From NCBI GenBank assembly GCA_037367355.1, contig CM074699.1, forward strand, positions 3,410,001-3,474,000: DNA of 64,000 bases, in the 5' to 3' direction. Positions 57,545 to 64,000 of the stretch are shown here, piece by piece. The translations under genes were made by a program, and so were the position numbers. Positions within the stretch are counted from its first letter, which is position 1; each line of letters starts with the position of its first letter. The notes beneath the pieces are model-generated. The model saw nothing but the letters and a program-made list of their open reading frames with translations, ran no database searches and had not been told where the DNA came from. Source of the stretch: Neoscytalidium dimidiatum. Its lineage: Eukaryota; Ascomycota; Dothideomycetes; Botryosphaeriales; Botryosphaeriaceae.

Positions 57545-58498
57545 CTACTCGATGTCGACCTTCTTGATCTCGACGTAGTCCTTGTCGAGCTTAGGGACAT
57601 CGATCCTCAGAATTCCGTCCTCAAGCTTGGCCGAGATGGAATCATCATCGACCTGCGCCGGATTGGCGCGCGAGCCAAGCCTGATCTTGCGCTCGAACGC
57701 GCCGACCTTCCTCTCGTCCAGGGCCAGGGTCTTGAGGAAGTCCTCATCGCCCGGGCGGTGGATGACGCCGGCAACGCTGAGCTCGCTCTTCTCGGCGTCC
57801 CAGCTGACGCCAACATCTTCTTTCTTCGCACCGGGGAGGGAGACGTGGATTACGTACGCGCTCTCAGTGTCAAAGACGTCGGCTTCCGGCCGGAAGTCGT
57901 CCTGGCCGTCTTTCTCTTCGTTGTCTCCAAACAGCTGCTTCTGGAACGCTTCGGCGAGGCCAGCGAAGCCGAACGGTCCGGCCATGGGGAAGGGGCCGCG
58001 GCCCCATCCGCCGCCGCGACCAAAGCTTCCAGGACGTCCTCCGCGGCGGCCACAGTGTCCGCGGCGGTGATGGTGTGGGTGAGGTGGCCCGTCGTGACGC
58101 GGCTCACCTTCTTCTTGAGGTTGAGCGGGATCTTCTGGGTTGGATCCCGGGGGTGGAGGTGGCGGAGGGTGGCCCTCGTGATGGGGCGGTGGTGGGTGAG
58201 GGCCGTCATGGTGTGGAGGCGGAGGGTGGCCCTCGGGGTGTGGAGGCGGCGGTGAATGAGGTCCAAAGCGTCCCCATGGAGCATGGGGACCGCGATGCCA
58301 ACCGTGAGGACCTCCATAGCCCCAAGGACCACGACCCCATCCGCGGCGCCCTTCCTCGTCGGAGCTCTCACGGTCATCCCTTTCACGATTCTCCGTCGAG
58401 GGCCCGGCAAAGAAGGGGTGGGAGGGGCCTTGGTTCTCAAGGCTGGCGACAAAGTCCCAGAAGGGAGCAGATTGGTTTACGTACCGAATAGAAGGCAT
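57545..58498 (-). CDS. Small heat-shock protein (Hsp20/alpha-crystallin), 317 aa
   Basis: ATP-independent chaperone. The single exon starts MPSIRYVNQSAPFWDFVASL; the frame is open further upstream but this ATG has the expected N-terminus and a nearby TATA box. Residues about 45-175 are an unusually long Gly/His/Pro-rich region (WGRGPWGYGGPHGWHRGPH, then repeated GHPPPPHH units). The alpha-crystallin domain begins near residue 215 (DDFRPEADVFDTESAYVIHV), runs through LPGAKKEDVGVSWDAEKSEL and VGAFERKIRLGS, and ends with AKLEDGILRIDVPK, which contains the conserved GxL motif. The typical fungal Hsp30 is about 180-230 residues, so the extra length is the repeat-rich insert. FERKIRLG confirms the family. 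Confidence 0.92.
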   Translation of the reverse strand: MPSIRYVNQSAPFWDFVASLENQGPSHPFFAGPSTENRERDDRESSDEEGRRGWGRGPWGYGGPHGWHRGPHAPWGRFGPHSPPPPHPEGHPPPPHHDGPHPPPPHHEGHPPPPPPPGSNPEDPAQPQEEGEPRHDGPPHPHHHRRGHCGRRGGRPGSFGRGGGWGRGPFPMAGPFGFAGLAEAFQKQLFGDNEEKDGQDDFRPEADVFDTESAYVIHVSLPGAKKEDVGVSWDAEKSELSVAGVIHRPGDEDFLKTLALDERKVGAFERKIRLGSRANPAQVDDDSISAKLEDGILRIDVPKLDKDYVEIKKVDIE

Positions 58499-60245
58499 GT
58501 TGATGATTGAGGTGATTGAAGTGGATGAATGATGTTGAGACGATGGCCTGTTCCCGGGGAATCGTGGCTGTTTAAATAGACGGCGGGCTCTGTACAAGTC
58601 AGTATAGGCAAGGACGCGTACGTATGCTTCCCGCCACGGAGAGGTCGGTGGAAGCTCCAGGCAGCAACAATCGGAGTCTGTCTGGGCCGACACGCAAATC
58701 TCATGCCTAAGCAGGAGAAGATGCGGGAAGAAGCGAGAAGTCGCATGAGCTAGAGGCTGCCATGTGCCACGCAGGCTTGGTTGTCTACGCAAGATAGTTG
58801 GCTGGAGATGGGTAAGCAAGCCGCCATGTGGCGTTGCGGCTTGAACGCCCGAGCCAGTGGCGCAGACGTGGCAAACGAACACCGACCCCGAGTGTGGTCG
58901 GAGACTCAGTTCAGGTACAGATTTTCTCAGGCTCGGCCTCGGCGATAGGCGTGGTGGTGAGTCACGGCTTGCGACAGACGTGTTGCGGTATGCATGATTG
59001 CGCAACACAACTGGCAGGGTTGAGAGTTTGCGAGAGAGTTCAGAGCGGCAGCCAACAGCCGGCAAGAAAGTGGAAAGTTGTCGGCTTCAGGCTTAAGTGA
59101 CCAACGCTGCGCTGACTGACATCGGCTAGATCCGAGCTCCGCTCAGGCCCCTCGGCCTGTTCCTGTTCCCGCCGTCGGCCCTACCTTTCGCCGGCCCCTC
59201 CTCCAAAGAAAATCTTCGCGCACACACACACACACTTCTGTCAATATCTTCACAAACAACTTCGCATCCACAACACCCTTCCGCCTCCATCGCGCTCGGT
59301 GCCCAGGACGTCTCAAAATGACATGAGACTGCTGCATATCGCCTCAGAGCTCGGCCATGTGGCCTGGCCGCCTTCCCGGCCTCGGACATCATGGTGTTGC
59401 TAGGCTGCAGCATTCCTGAAACCAGCCGTCTTGAGCTTGATCCCCATCTCGACCGCTCAAGGTCAACTAATGCTTCACTCTCCAGCAGCATGCCATCCGC
59501 ATAAATGTTATAAGGTACGTAGCGCCTTTCCCCCGTCAATTTCACCATTCCCTTCAATGATGAGTCATTGCAAAAACAATAACAGACCTGTTCCGAACTT
59601 ACAATGTGGAGGAACTGCTTGGAGACCTTCTGATTAGTCATCTTTCAACTTCAAATGCCTGTGCTCTCTGCGTCTTGCGGATGGCTAACAACTAGCATAG
59701 TACTTTTAGCTCCTAAAACACCTGCCTTCTGGTGCCGGGATGTTTCCCATCTTCGCCCATCGCCTAATGATCGTCTCTAATCAATGCTTGACCTTGCGAG
59801 CATCAAGCCATTCTCGCTTTGGAATCCAGACTTGTAGTGCTACCTACATGGTCCACCTTCTGATATCATGGGCTTTGACACCCTTCCAGCCATAGGCCTA
59901 AATTTAACCTCTTTGTTCAGTAACGCTGTTATCACGTGCTACAACTCTACAGACACTGTCCACTCTCAATGCTCTTGTTGGTTCTTTGTCTGTTGTAGAT
60001 GGCGCAACTAATCTTAGAACTACATTTTGTCTTCAAAGAGATCAATGTCATTGTTCTTTCAACATTTCGCACTGCATAGTTTAATATAATATTATGATTG
60101 ATTTCCGGCCTGATCCACCAGCCTCAATCCGTCCGTTTGGAATTGTTCTCTGTTTCTGCTCGACGAGTCCCGTTTACGCTCCGTTTACATCTTCCCAAGT
60201 TCACTCGACGGCAGTAACCCGGAGATACTGACAACTGACAACGCT
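58499..60245. other. Intergenic between divergent genes
   Basis: Promoters of the heat-shock gene (left) and the large conserved gene (right). It contains a short CA microsatellite at about 59219-59235. No gene supported. Confidence 0.5.
58571..58578 (-). promoter_or_regulatory. TATA-like box of the small heat-shock gene
   Basis: TATTTAAA on the minus strand, about 75 bp upstream of the start codon. No perfect nGAAnnTTCn heat-shock element was seen by eye within the next 200 bp. Confidence 0.4.
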
Positions 60246-62876
60246 ATGACGAACAGCAGACAGAACTCCCGCAGTAGCGACCCGCTGGGCAACATTAACC
60301 TTGACGGTTGGATAATGCCTGAAATTGACGACCCCAAATGGAACCTTGGTGGCGAGTATGACTTCGATTTCTCATACACTGACCTTCCCGTACAGAACAA
60401 TGAGACTGGCCGCGCCAGGCTCTTCTCCATTCCATCGGATTCTTCCTGGAAGTCCAGGAAGTCGAGTGTTCGGGCCGCATCTGCGAAAAGTGGCACGAAT
60501 GGAGCTCATGACTTGTCTTTGCTGAAGGACCTTTTGCCTACGCAAACTGCGAATGATGAGTCTGGGGACCATGGCTCCTTCCCCAATGTGTCAGCCAAAT
60601 ACCCTGCCCCAAGCATTCAGCCCTTGGACAACCCATACTTTGTGACTGCGAAGCAAAATGTATCCGTTAACACGTCCAGCTTCCCCAATAATCAGTATGT
60701 GGATGCAGGCCTTGCTGGATTCAAAGTACCTCTGCAAGATGGCTATCCCCAGACGATGCCGACAGACGGGATCATCGACCCGTTTTCCAACAGCCCTGCT
60801 ACGCCGCCTAGACCGATGGCTGCTGCAAGGCGCGGATCGTCCTCTCTGAGCGGTGGCGGAAATGGAAATAGACGTTACTCCTCAAACACTACAGACAGTG
60901 ATGAGTACACCGCAGCACTGCCGACGAAAAGCTACAAGAAGGAGAGGCCAAAGTACGATCCAAAACACCCATGGCACCGCATCAACACGACCACCCGCGG
61001 AACCAACAAACGTTCTGGTAAGATCAACCAGTACGAGGCGGAGAAGATGTACAAGCAAGGGCTTCGCAACCCCTTTGTCCCTTGGAGTTCACCGAACTAC
61101 AATTTCGACTACTACGATCACGGCGAGCTGACCCAGCTGGAGTACAGCGCCGACGAGATCAGGGAGTTCATCTATCACCACCCACATTCTCAGGACCGCA
61201 AGCTGCTTTTGTGGATCCAGAAGACGCCGGCCGACTCGGGCCGCCGCTATCACACGCCCACGCTAGCCAAGTGCCGCTTCAGCGAGTGCCCATCGCGGCA
61301 ATATGGCCTCAGCGGCACCATCTGGAATGGGCACATGCGTGTGGCGTTGGACGAGCGATCAGTGTGCTACAAGGACAAAGCGGACCCGTTCTACATGGCG
61401 GGCTTCTTCCACCTGTATTGCTTCGAGAAGTTCCTCGACCTCCCCGCCATCTGCAGACTGTCCAACGTCGAGGTACACGCCGACACGCGCCAGCTAGCCA
61501 ACGAGCCGAACATGAAGTGGAGCGCGTCCCTGTCTGCTGCTAAGGAGGGCATCGTGGCCCGCCGCTTCATCGAGTCCTGCCGCAGAGGCAAGTCGCACAT
61601 CCGCGACTTTGACCGCTACCCACGGAACCCAGACTTCGGTCCTGGGGATTACTGGCCCTACGACCGTACGCTTGGGCATCGCATGCAGGTCGTCAAGGAA
61701 GGTGACCGTGCGCGCTCGTCCAAGGAGTCGCTCGCGAAGCGCCAGCAGCGCGCCACTCAGATCCATGTCAACCTTGGCGACCTGGAAATGGCGTGCAAGG
61801 CGAAAGCCGCCATGCGCAAACACCCGTTCCCGCCGCCGCCGCGCTCCAAGCCTGCGAAGAGACGTATGGGCTCGTGGATCAGCGAAGTTGACAGTGACTA
61901 CGTCTCCGAGGCGTCCGAGACGGACGACGATGGCCTCCAGGCAAGCTCGAGGAAGAAGTCCCGCCGGGGTGCCGGCAACAAGAAGACCAACCACAGCGGT
62001 GAGGGACCGAGCACCGGTGTAGCGATACCGGCGGGGTACGTGCAGGCGGCTGATCAGCAACAGGAGCAGCAAGCGACGTTAAGGCTGGATCCGGCCGATT
62101 TGCAGGCGCTCGCGCCGTTCGACCATGGCCAGCACCAGCAGGACGCGTGGCCCCAATATACTTCAGGACCGGGCATTAACGCCGCACCCGCAAGCGCCTC
62201 CGCTGCGTCCAACGGCCCTGAAATCATCTCATCGCCAGATTTCTCCGTCCTCGACCCTTCATTGTTCGTCCCCGTCGCCGTCGCCGCCCCCACCGCTTCT
62301 GCTCCGGCTCCCGGTCGTACCCCAACGTCGTCGACCCACCACCAGCGACAGGACCTCACCGTTCCCGACCATCCTGCCAACACCTTCTCCGCCCCTCTCG
62401 CTCCCATCGGACCAATCCGTCCCACCACCACCCCATTCAGACTCAATCGCCGCCGACCCAACACGACCTCGACCACAAACATCCACCTCACCTCCCCCTT
62501 CCGCCTCGCCAGCCCCTTCGCCCCTACGTCCACACCACAGAATGTCAAGCGCTCCGCTCCGTCCGATGACGGGAACGAGGATAACTACGCAGACCACCCG
62601 CCCGCCAAACGCGTTCGTGTGTCCGTCCCGCTCCTCGACGAGACCGAGCTCGCCGTGAGCCCCAAGACGCGGAGCAGCGCCCGGTGCCTGTCGCCGTCGT
62701 CTTCTGCGAACGGCAGCGTCTGGTCGCCGCGACGGAGTGCGCGGTTGAGCTTGGCGATGGCGTCGGTGTCGGCGTCGAGTGGCAGTAGGGGTTCGCAGTT
62801 GAGCCGGGCGAGCGGGAGTGTGGGCAGTTTGGGGAGCTTGGGGAGTCTGTTCGGAAGGGATTTAGTGGATGAATGA
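60246..62876 (+). CDS. Large conserved, probably nuclear fungal protein, 876 aa
   Basis: Single exon, not assigned to a named family. Residues 1-230 are Ser/Asn-rich and disordered. A conserved-looking core covers about residues 240-500: KYDPKHPWHRINTTTRG, then YHHPHSQDRKLLLWIQKTPA, CRFSECPSRQYGLSG, DPFYMAGFFHLYCFEKFLDL and HIRDFDRYPRNPDFGPGDYW. Cys residues in CRFSEC, VCYKD, LYCFEK and AICR might bind metal. The C-terminal 350 residues are low-complexity, with basic nuclear-import-like stretches (KPAKRRMG, RKKSRRGAGNKK, PPAKRVRVS). The pattern suggests a nuclear, possibly DNA- or chromatin-associated protein, but no catalytic motif is visible. The start ATG at 60246 is the first in frame. 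Codon bias supports the frame throughout. Confidence 0.82.
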   Translation: MTNSRQNSRSSDPLGNINLDGWIMPEIDDPKWNLGGEYDFDFSYTDLPVQNNETGRARLFSIPSDSSWKSRKSSVRAASAKSGTNGAHDLSLLKDLLPTQTANDESGDHGSFPNVSAKYPAPSIQPLDNPYFVTAKQNVSVNTSSFPNNQYVDAGLAGFKVPLQDGYPQTMPTDGIIDPFSNSPATPPRPMAAARRGSSSLSGGGNGNRRYSSNTTDSDEYTAALPTKSYKKERPKYDPKHPWHRINTTTRGTNKRSGKINQYEAEKMYKQGLRNPFVPWSSPNYNFDYYDHGELTQLEYSADEIREFIYHHPHSQDRKLLLWIQKTPADSGRRYHTPTLAKCRFSECPSRQYGLSGTIWNGHMRVALDERSVCYKDKADPFYMAGFFHLYCFEKFLDLPAICRLSNVEVHADTRQLANEPNMKWSASLSAAKEGIVARRFIESCRRGKSHIRDFDRYPRNPDFGPGDYWPYDRTLGHRMQVVKEGDRARSSKESLAKRQQRATQIHVNLGDLEMACKAKAAMRKHPFPPPPRSKPAKRRMGSWISEVDSDYVSEASETDDDGLQASSRKKSRRGAGNKKTNHSGEGPSTGVAIPAGYVQAADQQQEQQATLRLDPADLQALAPFDHGQHQQDAWPQYTSGPGINAAPASASAASNGPEIISSPDFSVLDPSLFVPVAVAAPTASAPAPGRTPTSSTHHQRQDLTVPDHPANTFSAPLAPIGPIRPTTTPFRLNRRRPNTTSTTNIHLTSPFRLASPFAPTSTPQNVKRSAPSDDGNEDNYADHPPAKRVRVSVPLLDETELAVSPKTRSSARCLSPSSSANGSVWSPRRSARLSLAMASVSASSGSRGSQLSRASGSVGSLGSLGSLFGRDLVDE

Positions 62877-63135
62877 GTTACCGAGGGATGAACTATGTGT
62901 TCTTTCTCTCTTTCTTTTGTCTTCCGACTGTGGCGTAGACGTGGCGTTTTGGGCGGGGGGTTTCTTTGTTGGACGGCCCTGGTGGCTGGGTCCAAGGAGA
63001 GAAAAGGTAGGTTGAAAGGTGAGTCGTTCCTACTTTCTTGTTAGACATATCTTAATGAATATACCTATATCAATATTGTAACCCAAGACCGGACTATGCA
63101 TTTACCTATTTTCATAGATGTTTCGAGCACATCCG
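62877..63135. other. Short intergenic, convergent genes
   Basis: 3' flanks of the large conserved gene and of the protease; nothing else seen. Confidence 0.5.
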
Positions 63136-64000
63136 CTACAGTAGATTCTGGGGGCCGAACACCAGTTTCCTCCTGGACTTCAGCTTATCTGCTACGGTTA
63201 CAATGATTTCACGTTTGACATCCTTCTCCTTGCCCTCTCCTTCCCTCGGTGCCGTTTCAAATGTATTCCAAACCTCGACATACTTGTTGTCACTGTCCTT
63301 GCTCGTGTATATTGCATGGAACGCCTCGGCCATGCGTTCGCGCGACTTCATCGCATTGAAATCGTCCAGCGTGACCTGTTTGACCTGTTGATCCTTTGCA
63401 ATGCAGTGGTACGCGGAGAACTGCACACAGTAAAGTACAAGGGCGGCCAAGCCAGCAGCCAGCGCGGTTGCGACGCTTGAGCCGCTCACGAGACTGCACT
63501 TCTCCACCGGCACGTTGCCGGGGCGTTCCTTGATGACCTTGTCGCCGGGGAAGATGAAGTCGACGTGAGAGGCGCGAGTCCACCTCCACGCCGTGCCCCA
63601 CGCAGTGGCTGCGCCAATCTTGAATCGGCTCGTATTCGCCGCGGGGTGACTCTCGTCTACGTCGGTGCCTTGATCGTTAGCTGAACAGAAGAGGAGTATG
63701 TTTTTCTTGGCCGCCTCGTCCAGCGCCGCCTCGAGCTTGTTGATGTCGGCTTCGTTCTCGGTGGTCTTCTCGATGGTCCACGACATGGAAATTATGTCAA
63801 CGCCCCTGTCAATTGCTGCCCGCACGGCCTGGAAAGGATCTTGTCAGTACATGAGAAGAGTGGTGCGTGCCCTGCACGTACCTTTTCGGCGCTCTTAGCC
63901 GTGATTTGTCTTTTCCCCTGCTCTCCAGTGCTGTACTCGTCGAGCCTGAGGACGTAAAGTTGGACCTTAGGACAGACTCTACAGATCAGGCTCGCCATGA
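63136..64000 (-). CDS. Subtilisin-like (S8) serine protease, C-terminal part, truncated by window end
   Basis: The visible exons are 64000-63882 and 63828-63136, with donor GTACGT and acceptor TTTCCAG, in frame (SAEK to AVRAAIDRGVD). The 5' part lies beyond 64000. The first visible residues, MASLICRVCP, fit the stretch just after the catalytic His of an HGTxMA motif, which itself is outside the window. DIISMSW is the usual strand before the oxyanion segment, LLFCSANDQG holds the oxyanion Asn, and SGSSVATALAAGLAALVL has the catalytic Ser. Asp and His cannot be checked. After the catalytic domain there is about 80 residues of hydrophilic tail ending GPQNLL. Fungal relatives include stand-alone and NLR-like fused S8 domains, so the architecture upstream matters. 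Confidence 0.85.

Noticed and set aside
58499..59065. N-terminal extension of the Hsp20 frame
   Set aside because: The upstream part crosses the TATA-like box and shows no Hsp20 similarity; the ATG at 58498 gives the expected N-terminus.
1..64000. CRISPR arrays, bacterial operons or ribosome-binding sites
   Set aside because: No regularly spaced repeats; introns and tRNA structure show a eukaryotic nuclear genome.
1..64000. Intact transposase or reverse transcriptase genes
   Set aside because: No DDE or YxDD-type reading frame recognised; only relics were found.

Overview
The window looks like nuclear DNA of a filamentous ascomycete (Pezizomycotina). Genes carry short introns (about 50-100 nt) with GTRNGT-type donors, CTAAC/CTGAC-like branch sites and YAG acceptors. 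Coding exons are GC-rich at third positions while spacers are longer and more AT-rich. The tRNAs are eukaryotic, one with an intron after position 37. Gene families are typical of this group: Zn2Cys6 regulator, NRPS-like reductase, HsbA-type and AA1-like secreted proteins, PMP3 and a Dal5-type transporter. I cannot place it more finely; a dothideomycete or sordariomycete would fit. All exon boundaries were derived by eye.

Layout. 0-20 kb is gene-poor: an RRM-like, possibly decayed locus (about 2.2-3.7 kb), a 52-residue membrane microprotein (4.3 kb), a two-exon hypothetical gene (4.7-5.1 kb), an F-box-like gene (9.0-10.5 kb), tRNA-Thr(CGT), a basic F-box-like gene (14.1-14.8 kb), tRNA-Ser(AGA) and a hypothetical gene (20.0 kb). 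21-33 kb is a compact metabolic cluster: an adenylation-carrier-reductase enzyme (NRPS-like), a seven-exon Zn2Cys6 regulator, an aldo-keto reductase, a divergent DHDPS-family aldolase and a Dal5/TNA1-type MFS transporter. 33-48 kb is mostly relics: a Gag-like zinc-knuckle ORF, a frameshifted SDR, a damaged Zn2Cys6 domain and one copy of a diverged dispersed module whose other copy is near 7 kb. Intact PMP3 and HsbA genes sit within it. 48-64 kb has an AA1-like secreted protein, a Gly/Pro/Phe-rich secreted protein with KR sites, an SRPBCC protein, a small heat-shock protein, a large conserved nuclear-type protein, and the 3' part of a subtilisin-like protease running off the window end.

How the genes may work together. 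An exact 18-bp element built on the palindrome TCCGACAGTCGGA occurs in the NRPS-like promoter and again in the promoter shared by the reductase and aldolase. Partial copies (CTTTTCCGA) lie upstream of the regulator. This suggests one regulon controlled by the clustered Zn2Cys6 protein. The aldolase and reductase resemble the enzymes for the last two steps of fungal D-galacturonate breakdown. The cluster could therefore be catabolic, biosynthetic, or a catabolic pair captured by a secondary-metabolite locus. This regulon is my best candidate for an undescribed system.
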